A stretch of DNA of 64,000 nt from AAA164-E04 sp964342825 (lineage in GTDB: Bacteria > Verrucomicrobiota > Verrucomicrobiia > Limisphaerales > AAA164-E04). This document shows positions 47,217 through 56,630 of this stretch, piece by piece; positions within the stretch are counted from its first letter, which is position 1, and every line of letters starts with the position of its first letter. The stretch is taken from assembly GCA_964342825.1 (NCBI GenBank), contig CAYFHO010000011.1, positions 1-64,000 on the forward strand. Reading direction: 5' to 3'. A program made the position numbers and the translations under genes. The notes beneath the pieces are model-generated. The model was not told the origin of the DNA. It ran no database searches and saw only the letters and a list, made by a program, of their open reading frames with translations.

Positions 47217-47561
47217 CACCAATGGCAATGATGAAAAAGTTGTCAAATAATTCTTATATTAAAAAATTTGGTTTGACGTGTATTTGGATGTTGTGTCGTT
47301 AAATGATTTAAAATGTCTAAAATACCATATTGCAATAATTTGAAATATTTGAATCAAACACAAAATATGATTTGTCTGAAATTAGTTGTTTGTGAATTTA
47401 TAAAATTATGTAAAAAATTTTCAATCTAATGTTTGTTGTTTCATTTTCTTTAAGGGATGGATTGTTCAGTGTTGATACGCTGACAAGGGATGAGGATTCT
47501 TAATGTGTTACTAAATTGCCAATTGCCAAGTGGGGTTGATTGGCCGTATGAGTAAGACCAT
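47217..47561. other. AT-rich intergenic region
   Basis: About 345 bases between the divergent PEP-CTERM gene and hisD, strongly AT-rich. It must hold promoters for both genes, but no convincing -35/-10 pair, leader peptide or riboswitch was recognised. A short direct repeat (ATTGCCAATTGCCAA, about 47513-47527) lies some 35 bases before hisD. Confidence 0.4.
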
Positions 47562-48866
47562 ATGAATATTGCGGTTTTCTCAGAGAAATCCTTTCATCGG
47601 CAATGGAAAAAGGTCCTGGCTACCTCCAGTCTCTTTGATGAGGCGGTGGAGCAAAGGGTGAGGTCCATCATGCAGGAAGTAGCCACTCAAGGGGACAAGG
47701 CAGTCTTGCGTTTTACCGAACAATTTGATGGAGCAGCACTCAAGGCAAGCCAGTTGCTGGTAACCGACAAGGAATTTAAAACCGCAGCGGGGCAGGTAAA
47801 GAAGTCAACAAGGGCTGCCATCAAGGAAGCTTTCACGAACATCCAATCCTTTGGGAAAATGTCCAAACGATTGGGGTGGAATGGGCGAAATGTTCACGGA
47901 GCACGCGTAGGTGAAAAATACGATCCTTTTCGTAAAGTTGGTCTGTATGTTCCTGGAGGGACGGCTCCCCTGGCATCGACGGCACTCATGACTGTTGGGC
48001 TGGCCAAGGTTGCGGGTTGTCCTGAGGTCATTGTTTGTACCCCATGTAATGCGGAGGGGGAGGTAAATCCTGATCTTCTATATGCCTTGAAATACGCGGG
48101 AGCCACTAAAGTTTTTAAGCTTGGGGGAGCCCAGGCGATTGCTGCCATGGCCTTTGGAACCCGCACCATTCCTAAAGTGGACAAAATCTTTGGGCCAGGT
48201 AACGCATACGTGGTCGCTGCAAAAAGACTTGCCGTTGGATATGTATCCATTGATTTGTTGCCAGGACCGAGTGAGGTCTTGATTATTGCAGATGAAAGTG
48301 CAGATCCTTCATACATTGCTGCAGATATGTTGGCGCAAGCCGAACACGGATCAGGGAAGGAGCGTGTTTGTTTTTTAACCACCAGCAAGCGACTCATTTC
48401 CAAAGTGGAAAATCAACTTGCAAAGCAGGTGGGTAAATTAACACGTTCGGAATTCATCCTGAAAGCCCTTAAAAAGAATGCATGGTTGATTCAGGTGAAG
48501 GATTTGGATCAAGCAGTGGAACTGGCCAACGAATTCGCCCCGGAGCATTGCGAAATCATGACCCGGGATGCGCGCAGACTTTCCAAAGGAATCGTGACTG
48601 CAGGTGCCATCTTCCTTGGAAACGACTCTCCAACCGTCCTCGGTGATTATGTCGCCGGGCCAAGTCATGTATTGCCAACGGGAGGTGCAGGGGCTTCTTT
48701 CCCCGGATTGACTGTGGATCAGTTTCAACGGCGAACAAGTGTCGTGGAGTACAAGAAGAAATCTCTCGCAAATGCACTGCCTGCTGTGAGTGCTTTTGCG
48801 GAAATGGAAGGCTTGGATGCTCACGGGAACTCTGCGGCAATCAGGTGTATTGAGTCATCCCGTTGA
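47562..48866 (+). CDS. hisD: histidinol dehydrogenase
   Basis: A 434-aa NAD-dependent zinc enzyme that carries out the last two oxidations of histidine synthesis, from histidinol to histidine. Signature blocks are present: YVPGGTAPLASTALMTVG, GGAQAIAAMAFGT, DKIFGPGNAYVVAAKR, LPGPSEVLIIAD, AQAEHGSG with the zinc and catalytic Gln/His, EFAPEHCEIM, and GDYVAGPSHVLPTGGAG toward the C-terminus. Length is normal. A hisC-type aminotransferase follows after 15 bases, so the two form a small his operon; no other his genes are nearby. Confidence 0.95.
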   Translation: MNIAVFSEKSFHRQWKKVLATSSLFDEAVEQRVRSIMQEVATQGDKAVLRFTEQFDGAALKASQLLVTDKEFKTAAGQVKKSTRAAIKEAFTNIQSFGKMSKRLGWNGRNVHGARVGEKYDPFRKVGLYVPGGTAPLASTALMTVGLAKVAGCPEVIVCTPCNAEGEVNPDLLYALKYAGATKVFKLGGAQAIAAMAFGTRTIPKVDKIFGPGNAYVVAAKRLAVGYVSIDLLPGPSEVLIIADESADPSYIAADMLAQAEHGSGKERVCFLTTSKRLISKVENQLAKQVGKLTRSEFILKALKKNAWLIQVKDLDQAVELANEFAPEHCEIMTRDARRLSKGIVTAGAIFLGNDSPTVLGDYVAGPSHVLPTGGAGASFPGLTVDQFQRRTSVVEYKKKSLANALPAVSAFAEMEGLDAHGNSAAIRCIESSR

Positions 48867-48881
48867 TTTATCCAGCTCATT

Positions 48882-50012
48882 ATGACTCGTCATTCAAAGC
48901 CCAAGCCTGAGTGGATTCGTCCTCTGGTGCACCAATTACACCCTTATACTCCGGGAGAGCAGCCCAAGGTCAAGGGGCTGGTTAAACTGAATACCAACGA
49001 GAATCCCTATCCTCCCTCTCCTCGAGTAATGAGGGCTCTGAAATCATCAGTAGACGCACGCTTGAGACTTTATCCCAATCCAACGTCTCAACCGCTGCGT
49101 CAGCTTCTGGCCCAATTTCATCAAGTTGAGGAACAACAAGTGATTATTGGGAATGGATCGGACGAACTGCTAGCTCTGGCTACTCGTGCTTTTGCAGAGC
49201 CATGGCAGGGGAAGAGGCGGGGTGTTTCGAGGGAACGATCCTTGATTCAATATTGGACACCAAGCTATTCACTTTATCCTGTTCTGACCGATATTCAGGG
49301 AGCCATTCGAAACGAAGTTCCCTTGAACACTGATTTCAGCATGCCGTCTGTTCGGCAGTTAAAGAAATCAGGGAATTGGAATTTCAGTGCCGCCTTATCT
49401 TTCGTGACCACGCCCAACGCACCTACCGGCAGGGGATATTCCACCAAGGAATTGAAAGCCTTGTGCAAGGCACAAGATGGAGTTGTCATTCTTGATGAGG
49501 CATATGTTGATTTTTCAAACGAAAATGCCTTGGAATTGGCTTCCGAATTACCAAACGTGCTGGTGTCCCGAACTTTTTCCAAATCATACTCTCTTTGCTA
49601 CCAGCGTGTCGGGTATTTTATTGGTCACCCGGATCTGATCCATGCCCTGGATTGCATTCGCGACAGCTATAACGTCAATGGGTTTGGGCAGATCGCGGCG
49701 GTCGAAACTTTGAAAAGTATTTCCTACTATCGAAAAAACTTTAAAAAGATCATTCAGCTACGAGATCAGTTTGCTTCCGAACTGGTAGGAATGGAGTTCG
49801 ACGTGTTGCCCAGCCAGACAAATTTCTTGTTTACCAAACCGCCGGGAGCGCCTGCCTCGGACTGGTATCATGGTTTGAGAAAACTGAAAATTCTGGTTCG
49901 ATGGTTCTCTTCGGGTCCTTTCAATGACCGACTTCGAGTGACCATCGGATCAAAAGCTGAAATGCAGCAATGCATGGATGCACTTGTTAAATTGAAACGG
50001 AAATTATCCTGA
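48882..50012 (+). CDS. hisC: histidinol-phosphate aminotransferase (second copy)
   Basis: A 376-aa PLP aminotransferase with VKLNTNENPYPPSPRV at the N-terminus, FVTTPNAPTGRGY for the conserved N-x-P-T-G block, ILDEAYVDFS, the PLP lysine in SRTFSKSYSLCYQRVGYF, and LRVTIGSKAEMQQ with the substrate Arg. It overlaps in role with the hisC at 29025, but its place 15 bases after hisD makes it the likelier true histidine-pathway enzyme. The PLP loop has SLCYQ in place of the usual SLAGLR, so it is a divergent member of the family. Confidence 0.9.
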   Translation: MTRHSKPKPEWIRPLVHQLHPYTPGEQPKVKGLVKLNTNENPYPPSPRVMRALKSSVDARLRLYPNPTSQPLRQLLAQFHQVEEQQVIIGNGSDELLALATRAFAEPWQGKRRGVSRERSLIQYWTPSYSLYPVLTDIQGAIRNEVPLNTDFSMPSVRQLKKSGNWNFSAALSFVTTPNAPTGRGYSTKELKALCKAQDGVVILDEAYVDFSNENALELASELPNVLVSRTFSKSYSLCYQRVGYFIGHPDLIHALDCIRDSYNVNGFGQIAAVETLKSISYYRKNFKKIIQLRDQFASELVGMEFDVLPSQTNFLFTKPPGAPASDWYHGLRKLKILVRWFSSGPFNDRLRVTIGSKAEMQQCMDALVKLKRKLS

Positions 50013-50126
50013 AATTTGACCTAGCTTCCCAGAGTTCATGTCAAGAAGTCTTCCATCGGCATTCTCGACAAATTAAGAACCTGGAAAAGTAACCCAGCTC
50101 TACCTTTCTGGATACAAAGCAAACAA

Positions 50127-50156
50127 AAGGTGGCGTCCTATCAAGAACGCCACCTT
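50127..50156 (-). terminator. Rho-independent terminator between hisC and the Gfo/Idh/MocA gene
   Basis: AAGGTGGCGT and ACGCCACCTT form a perfect 10-bp stem with a 10-base loop. On the minus strand the stem is followed by TTTTGTTT, so it ends the oxidoreductase transcript 29 bases after its stop codon. On the plus strand it may also stop hisC read-through. Confidence 0.8.
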
Positions 50157-50184
50157 CCTGCATTGCGAGGGAATGTCCGATGCA

Positions 50185-51564
50185 TTAGCTCATCGGAACC
50201 GGTGTGCGTACTGGTGCGTTCGTATCATAATCGATCGGTTCGATCTCCTTGCCGTAACCATCTGTTAATTTCCTGGTCTTTTCGTCAAACAATACGGTCA
50301 GGTTGAGTCTTTCCGAGATTTCTGCCATCGAAATAACCGCCTGTGATCTTACCGCTAATTCAATGTCTCCATTGGGTTTCTTCCCGTTGCGGATGCAGTC
50401 AAACCAGTTTTTCTCGTGAGCGGGGACGTTGCCGACAGGCTCTCCCACCGCGAAGTCTTCTGGATCCAGTTCGTCGGTGAATGGTCGTTCAGGGCGGAGT
50501 TCCACTTTGTTTTGGCTGGACGCAAAATTCATTGTTGATTTCAAACCGCGAACCATGTCAGCCACACCCTTTTCATTTACCGTTGTGCCTGCAACAAACA
50601 AAGTCAGTCCACTTGGGAATTCAGCCAACAAATGCGTGCTGTCCGTGATTTCCCGATCCAGAGAAATAGCCCTTGTTCCTGTGCAAACGACACGTCGCGG
50701 AAACTCAAGAACAGGGTTTACCATCATTAATGGGGTAACACGATGAGGCAGTAGATTTCCCAGAATACCGTTGTTATAGGCGTAGTATTTGTGCCAGCTG
50801 AAATAATGGTCAGGGTTAAAGGGGATTTTGGGAGCTCCTCCCAGCCAGCGATTCCAATCCAGGTTGGATTCATTGGCTTCGGGGTCGATTGGATATGTCC
50901 ACTCACTGCGAGGATAATTGTTTCGGCAATAGGAGGCCTGCATCCAAACCAGTGGTCCTGCCAGGCCATCTTGAACCCATTTGGCAGCCTGGTGATATTT
51001 TTTGTCTGAACAAAATTGAGAGCCCAACTGGAATGTCATCCCGGTTTTCTTGCAGGTGTCATAAACTTCCAATGCTTCACGGAAGTAGCGTGTCATTGGT
51101 TTTTCACAATACACATGTTTTCCTGCCTCCATGGCATCAATGGATATCGGTGCATGCCAATTATCCACCGTGGAGATGGTGACGGCGTCGATATCTTTTC
51201 TTTCCAGTAATTTACGATGATCCGAGTATGCGTCGCTGTCCGACAGCTTCAATTGCTGTTGAGCCTCCTTCAATCTTTTTTGATACACGTCACAGACAGC
51301 AGCTGTTTGGATGTTGTTTTCTCCAGCATGTCGGCTCTGGTAGCGAATATGAGCACGCCCCTGACTTCCAGTTCCAATGAAACCAACCACGATGCGGTCG
51401 TTGGCTCCAATGACATTTCCCGCAAAAGGTGCTTGCTGTGCTTCCAAAACCGATCGAGTGCCCACACCCACCGCGGTTATTCCGGCGGAAAGGGTGGCGG
51501 TTTCTTTCATGAAGGTCCGACGACTGCGGCCTTCTCCTTGTGAGGTAGATTTTGAAGTTGGCAT
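50185..51564 (-). CDS. Gfo/Idh/MocA-family oxidoreductase with Tat signal
   Basis: A 459-aa NAD(P)-dependent sugar or inositol dehydrogenase-like protein. A twin-arginine signal (SRRTFMKETATLSAG, residues 14-28) predicts folded export, as is common for this family in Planctomycetes and Verrucomicrobia. The Rossmann motif is VGFIGTGSQGRAH, with VCDVYQKR after it; AGKHVYCEKPMTR is the conserved EKP block with the catalytic Lys. The C-terminal domain has WNRWLGGAPKIPFNPDHYF, common in the exported subgroup. Sugar oxidation or epimerisation in the periplasm is likely but the substrate is not shown. A terminator follows. Confidence 0.92.
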   Translation of the reverse strand: MPTSKSTSQGEGRSRRTFMKETATLSAGITAVGVGTRSVLEAQQAPFAGNVIGANDRIVVGFIGTGSQGRAHIRYQSRHAGENNIQTAAVCDVYQKRLKEAQQQLKLSDSDAYSDHRKLLERKDIDAVTISTVDNWHAPISIDAMEAGKHVYCEKPMTRYFREALEVYDTCKKTGMTFQLGSQFCSDKKYHQAAKWVQDGLAGPLVWMQASYCRNNYPRSEWTYPIDPEANESNLDWNRWLGGAPKIPFNPDHYFSWHKYYAYNNGILGNLLPHRVTPLMMVNPVLEFPRRVVCTGTRAISLDREITDSTHLLAEFPSGLTLFVAGTTVNEKGVADMVRGLKSTMNFASSQNKVELRPERPFTDELDPEDFAVGEPVGNVPAHEKNWFDCIRNGKKPNGDIELAVRSQAVISMAEISERLNLTVLFDEKTRKLTDGYGKEIEPIDYDTNAPVRTPVPMS

Positions 51565-51905
51565 GGCTATTAACAGATTTGCATTCAGCCTAATCTCGCA
51601 TCATGAGTGGCTCCACTTTGATTTTGTGAATGAGTCCCCCTTTTTTGCTGTCAAGTAGATTGAAAATGGGCCATTTCATCTACGGATTAAATTGATGTAA
51701 TGGCTTGATCTGACTTTCTTGAATGAATGCGAATCTTTCAAGACAAGGCCCTTGGCATGATTTTGGCAACTTTGATTGAACAAATTTTGCATCAGCTGTG
51801 ACAATACAAGGGTAGTCATTAGGTTTGTTTGGAATAAGATGAAGACGCTCATTTGAAAGAAGGTTCGTTGACTCAACTTCACTTGCGCATAGACCGATAT
51901 TGTTT
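51565..51905. other. intergenic region without recognised features
   Basis: About 340 bases between the divergent Gfo/Idh/MocA and HypF-like genes. Promoters for both must lie here. Minus-strand open frames in this stretch have no ribosome sites or family features and look like chance. No repeat, RNA gene or riboswitch was recognised. Confidence 0.4.
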
Positions 51906-54317
51906 ATGGGAGAAGCATCGCTAGGATTCATTCGTAGGCGATTCCTGATTAGAGGGAATTTGCATGGAAGTTCTTTTCCTGCATTTCTTTTTCGGCTGGT
52001 GCGTTCGTTAAACTTGAGAGGATACATGCGTCCTTATTCAAGAGGTTTTGAGGTTCAACTGGAAGCGGATGAAGGAACTTTGCGCGGATTTGAGAGTCAA
52101 TTAATGACTCGCTTCCCAGTGAACGGGGATCAGTTCACGGTACAAATCAGTGCCATGCCCACGAGGGGGGACACATCATTCAGATTGATTGAACCGGAAG
52201 ATGTGGAGATATCCGGAAGTTGGATTCTTCCCGACACGGGGCAATGCTCTGAATGTATTTCAGAAATGCTGAACCCCAATAATCGACGATTTTTTTATCC
52301 CTTCACATTTTGTGCGGATTGTGGTCCTAGATACTCACTGGCTGTTGAAGGATTAATTCGCCGGGAGGATACCGTGCTCAAGGGCCATCCACTCTGCGAA
52401 CAGTGTCTGGCAGAAGTCGGGAATTCCAGGGATAGACGTTTTTTGCATGCTCTGAATACCTGCCCAATTTGCGGGCCTTCCGTCGGATTGCTTGATCATT
52501 CCGGTATTGTCAAGGGACGTCAGCGGGAGGCCCTGATTCAGGCGGCTGCTGCTTTGGAGCAGGGGAGATTATTAGCAGTCAAGGAACCTTCTGGCTATTC
52601 TTTGGTGGCCCTGGCGACTCTGAACGAACCTGTCAGACGTCTGCGAGGCATGCTCGACAAGCCCCATGAACCCATACCGATAGTGGTTTCTTCTCCAGAT
52701 GCAGTGGATGCATTTGCCGTCATCTCAAAAAGGGAACAAGAGTGGTTGCAGGAGCCCATGTCACCTCTTCTTCGATTAAGGAAGCGTGGAGGTTCCTTGA
52801 GCTTTTCTGATCAAGTGGCCCCTTTTGGGGATTCGTTGGAGATAGGTCTCCCAGCAACCGGAATGCTTCAACTCCTGATCAATTTGTTAAACCTTCCACT
52901 TGCTGTTGTTTCTGATCTTAGGCATCGGCTGCCATACTCCTGTCATGAAACGGAAGCTCTGAATCACTTCGATGGCCAGGTGGATTTCATGCTCATGTCG
53001 GAACTTCCAGTGTTGCGCTCAACTCCAAAGTCATTGATTCAGAGTGTGGCAGGTAAAAGGCAGATTTTAAAACAAGGAACAGGTTTGGTTCCGATCGATG
53101 TGATTTTGCCAGAACCTGAAACGAATTCGTTGGCTCTTGGGGGAGGGCTCCAGACTTCATTGGGAATTAATATTGATGATCGAGCTTTTCTCCTTGGGCA
53201 GATGGGGGAATTGAAAGGAGGGGCAGGCTTGGATTATTTTTTCGATAACCTCCAAGATACCAAAAAGCTGTTCAACATCCATCCTGCCAAACTGAAAATC
53301 GATGCTGATCCACAGGCTTTGACGACCCGATATGCTCTGTCAACAGAAACGGAGTTCCAAAAGGTCGAACACGATCTCGCCCACGTGATGTCTGTTCTCT
53401 CGGAGGAGGCAAAAATAGCCCACCTGCTTGGTGTTTGCTTTGACGATAGTGTTGGTATTGAAAAACAAGAAACCTTAGGAGGAGGAAGTTGCCTGTGGCT
53501 GTCCGGTCAGTCATGGCAGCGAATCGCGGGATTTGGATCCTTTTTGCTTCCCGGTGGAGAGCCTGCAATGGGCGATAATCGGGCAAGTTTGTTTGGAATG
53601 CTTTATGAGGCCTTTGGTTCTGAAATGTGGGAGGCGTTACCTTTAAAACTTCGGGCCCAGTTGAATGCCCAGGAAATGGAACGATGGGATCATATCCTGA
53701 AGGTAAAGTTGCAGTGCCGTCGGACGTGCAGTGTCACTCAGTGGTGGCAAGGCCTCGCCTCTTTGTTGATTGGCTGTCATCGAAATCGTTTTCAAGGGTA
53801 TAGTTTCGCAGCCATAGAAACTGCCATGGATCTCGAACTGGATGTGCAGCGTTCCGTCAAACCTTACCCTGTTAGCTTTAAAGCATCTGATTCCCGGCAT
53901 GCCCCGATTGTTTTTGATTGGTGCCCGATGCTGAAAGATTTGGTGACAGACATCCATCAAGGTCGTCATTGCCGGTATATTTTCAGCAGAGTTTTTGAAA
54001 CGTTTGCTCGTTGGTTATTGAAACTTTCTGCACAGCTTCACCCCAAAGGTATTGTGTTAAGCGGTTCTGCCTTCGAAAACAGGATTTGGACAAGCCATTT
54101 GGTAGTGACGCTCGAGCAGCATGGTTTTCGAGCCTTACTTCATGATCGTTTGCCTTGCAACGATGCCAGTCTGGCAATGGGGCAGATGGTGGCAACGGCA
54201 CGAAGAATGGATTTATTTCCCTCAAGGATCTCCGGGATTGAAAATAGGATGGATCAAATACTTTCACAAAGTCCTACAACAAACCGCACCGATGGAAAAG
54301 AACCTGAGGTGCCCTAA
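51906..54317 (+). CDS. HypF-like carbamoyltransferase homologue with degenerate active sites
   Basis: An 803-aa protein with the full HypF order: acylphosphatase (about 10-90), two zinc fingers (Cys114/117 with Cys136/139; Cys164/167 with Cys186/189), YrdC-like (about 210-380) and Kae1-like C-terminal domains. HypF makes the cyanide ligands of NiFe hydrogenase. Here the zinc cysteines are kept but other sites are altered. The acylphosphatase VGFRPF block is SSFPAF, losing the catalytic Arg, and its Asn is also replaced. The HDxHP block of the Kae1 part reads IDADP; WGGE is GGGS; DGG near the C-terminus is DAS. HDLAH keeps both outer His. No hyp or hydrogenase genes are nearby. ATG 51906 is used, with a TTG 6 bases earlier. 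hppA starts 14 bases downstream. The function is uncertain. Confidence 0.8.
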   Translation: MGEASLGFIRRRFLIRGNLHGSSFPAFLFRLVRSLNLRGYMRPYSRGFEVQLEADEGTLRGFESQLMTRFPVNGDQFTVQISAMPTRGDTSFRLIEPEDVEISGSWILPDTGQCSECISEMLNPNNRRFFYPFTFCADCGPRYSLAVEGLIRREDTVLKGHPLCEQCLAEVGNSRDRRFLHALNTCPICGPSVGLLDHSGIVKGRQREALIQAAAALEQGRLLAVKEPSGYSLVALATLNEPVRRLRGMLDKPHEPIPIVVSSPDAVDAFAVISKREQEWLQEPMSPLLRLRKRGGSLSFSDQVAPFGDSLEIGLPATGMLQLLINLLNLPLAVVSDLRHRLPYSCHETEALNHFDGQVDFMLMSELPVLRSTPKSLIQSVAGKRQILKQGTGLVPIDVILPEPETNSLALGGGLQTSLGINIDDRAFLLGQMGELKGGAGLDYFFDNLQDTKKLFNIHPAKLKIDADPQALTTRYALSTETEFQKVEHDLAHVMSVLSEEAKIAHLLGVCFDDSVGIEKQETLGGGSCLWLSGQSWQRIAGFGSFLLPGGEPAMGDNRASLFGMLYEAFGSEMWEALPLKLRAQLNAQEMERWDHILKVKLQCRRTCSVTQWWQGLASLLIGCHRNRFQGYSFAAIETAMDLELDVQRSVKPYPVSFKASDSRHAPIVFDWCPMLKDLVTDIHQGRHCRYIFSRVFETFARWLLKLSAQLHPKGIVLSGSAFENRIWTSHLVVTLEQHGFRALLHDRLPCNDASLAMGQMVATARRMDLFPSRISGIENRMDQILSQSPTTNRTDGKEPEVP

Positions 54318-54331
54318 GGAACTCTAATAAC

Positions 54332-56530
54332 ATGACACAATATACATTATTCTGGTTGGTTCCGATGTCGGCTGTTTTGGCATTGGGTTCTGCTTGGTTT
54401 TATTATCGGCAATTGATGGGTTTCAGCGAGGGGAGTGATGCCATGAAAGCCATTGCCTCTCATGTTCGCAAAGGAGCCATGGCCTATCTCAAACAACAAT
54501 ACAAAGTAGTTGGGATCATTTTCCTGATATTGGCAATAGTGTTCGCCATACTGGCCTACGGGGTTGGTTTTTTGAATCCTTGGGTTCCATTTTCATTTAT
54601 CACAGGTGGGTTCCTCTCCGCTCTGGCTGGTTTTTTTGGAATGAAGACAGCCACTCAAGCCGCAGCAAGAACGGCTCAGGCCTGCCGAGAATCCCTGAAT
54701 TCCGGACTTCGGATCGCGTTTCGCAGTGGTGCGGTCATGGGGCTTGTGGTGGTGGGATTGGCTTTGCTGGACATCAGTTTTTGGATGATTGTTCTGAGTT
54801 GGGTTTATCCTGACAAATCAGCAGACGGGCATCACTTGATCATCATTACGACTACCATGCTGACTTTTGTGATGGGAGCGTCCGCCCAGGCATTGTTTGC
54901 TCGACTGGGTGGTGGGATTTTTACCAAGGCAGCTGACGTAGGGGCAGATCTGGTAGGCAAGGTTGAAGCGGGAATTCCGGAAGATGACCCGCGTAATCCA
55001 GCGACCATTGCTGATAATGTGGGGGACAATGTCGGGGATATTGCTGGAATGGGGGCTGATTTATATGAATCCTACTACGGATCCATTCTTGCAACGGCTG
55101 CCTTGGGGGCAGCGGCCTTTGTCTCCAATCCTGCGCTTCAAGCAAAAGCTGTCCTCGCACCGTTACTGATGGCTGCGATAGGCATTGTGGCTTCTGTGAT
55201 TGGCATACAGTTGGTCAAAACACGTGAAAAAGCCACACAACACGAACTTCTGAAATCACTGGATCGAGCCATACTAACGACGACATTCCTGAACCTGATC
55301 GGAGCCTGGATTGTCTTGAGAGTATTGAGCTTTCCAGACATGTGGGGATTCTGGGGAGCAATTGTCACCGGTATTCTAACGGGCACGATCATTGGGAAAT
55401 CGATTGAATACTTTACATCCTCATCCTATCGCCCCACCAGGAACATTGCTGAGAATGGCGAGACAGGTCCGGCCACTGTGATTATTTCCGGATTGGGAAC
55501 CGGTATGATATCGACATTGGTGCCCGTTGTGTCCATTGCGATAGCCATTTTGCTCTCATTCCTGTTTGCCAGTGGGGGTGATATGGATTCCGTAAATATC
55601 GGATTATACGGTATAGGCATTGCCGCTGTGGGAATGTTGTCTACTTTGGGAATTACGTTATCTACCGATGCTTACGGACCGATTGCAGACAACGCAGGCG
55701 GTAATGCAGAGATGTGTCAATTGGGTCCTGAGGTCAGGGAACGCACCGATGCACTGGATTCTCTCGGCAATACCACTGCAGCAACCGGGAAAGGATACGC
55801 GATTGGCTCGGCAGCGCTGACGGCACTCGCCCTGTTGGCTTCGTATTTGGAGCAGGTCAAAGTTGGATTGATTCGACTGGGTAGAGACACTTTGGAATTG
55901 AGTTCAGGTCAAACCGTGGCGGTTGCAGAACTGGATCTTACCGCACTTGTGGATCACTTTGATCTCTCCATCATGAATCCAAGATTGCTGGTCGGTATCT
56001 TTCTTGGGGCCGTGGTCTCATTTTTGTTCTGTGGCCTTACCATGAACGCTGTTGGAAGAGCTGCCCACAAAATGGTGGCTGAAGTTCGTCGCCAATTCAG
56101 GGAAATCAAAGGGATACTCGAAGGAAAGGCAGAGCCGGATTATGCCAAATGCGTGGAAATATCCACACGTGCTGCACAAATGGAAATGGTTGTTCCATCG
56201 TTCATCGCCATTCTGACTCCGGTTGTCGTTGGTTTGCTGATGGGGGTTCCTGGTGTGATGGGAGTTTTGGTTGGGGGAGTGTCGACTGGCTTTGTTCTTG
56301 CCATTTTTATGGCCAATTCCGGAGGAGCCTGGGACAATGCTAAAAAGTATGTGGAAGAAGGAAACTGTGGAGGCAAGGGAAGTGACACGCATAAAGCAAC
56401 CGTCATTGGGGATACGGTTGGTGATCCATTCAAAGATACTTCAGGCCCCAGTCTGAACATCCTGATCAAGTTGATGAGTATGGTTGCGATTGTGATGGCG
56501 GCATTGGCAGCGACTTTTAGTGTCTTTTAA
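54332..56530 (+). CDS. hppA: membrane-bound ion-pumping pyrophosphatase
   Basis: A 732-aa integral membrane pyrophosphatase with about 15-16 TM helices that couples PPi hydrolysis to H+ or Na+ export. Catalytic blocks are present: IPEDDPRNPATIADNVGDNV with the PPi/Mg acidic residues, GIAAVGMLSTLGITLSTDAYG-type helix followed by PIADNAGGNAEM, and a C-terminal block GDTVGDPFKDTSGPSLNIL. The GNTTAATGKG segment has Ala and Gly at the positions where K+-independent enzymes carry Lys and Thr, so it is predicted to need K+. H+ versus Na+ transport is not decided. A HypF-like gene precedes by 14 bases and the EpsI-like and exosortase genes follow. Confidence 0.95.
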   Translation: MTQYTLFWLVPMSAVLALGSAWFYYRQLMGFSEGSDAMKAIASHVRKGAMAYLKQQYKVVGIIFLILAIVFAILAYGVGFLNPWVPFSFITGGFLSALAGFFGMKTATQAAARTAQACRESLNSGLRIAFRSGAVMGLVVVGLALLDISFWMIVLSWVYPDKSADGHHLIIITTTMLTFVMGASAQALFARLGGGIFTKAADVGADLVGKVEAGIPEDDPRNPATIADNVGDNVGDIAGMGADLYESYYGSILATAALGAAAFVSNPALQAKAVLAPLLMAAIGIVASVIGIQLVKTREKATQHELLKSLDRAILTTTFLNLIGAWIVLRVLSFPDMWGFWGAIVTGILTGTIIGKSIEYFTSSSYRPTRNIAENGETGPATVIISGLGTGMISTLVPVVSIAIAILLSFLFASGGDMDSVNIGLYGIGIAAVGMLSTLGITLSTDAYGPIADNAGGNAEMCQLGPEVRERTDALDSLGNTTAATGKGYAIGSAALTALALLASYLEQVKVGLIRLGRDTLELSSGQTVAVAELDLTALVDHFDLSIMNPRLLVGIFLGAVVSFLFCGLTMNAVGRAAHKMVAEVRRQFREIKGILEGKAEPDYAKCVEISTRAAQMEMVVPSFIAILTPVVVGLLMGVPGVMGVLVGGVSTGFVLAIFMANSGGAWDNAKKYVEEGNCGGKGSDTHKATVIGDTVGDPFKDTSGPSLNILIKLMSMVAIVMAALAATFSVF

Positions 56531-56630
56531 AAGCCAGGGCCTTTGGTGCTGCCACCATTCATTTCGCAACTGAGAACAACAACAAGCTTGCATGTATCGT
56601 AAAATACAGATGAAACTCCTCTGAATTTGT

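Noticed and set aside
47135..47265. Repeated TTCTTATATTAA near the PEP-CTERM gene start
   Set aside because: A 12-base AT-rich match is expected by chance in this region.
51680..52027. Minus-strand open frame of 115 codons in the hypF-like upstream region
   Set aside because: Overlaps the start of a clear gene, no ribosome site and no recognisable family features.
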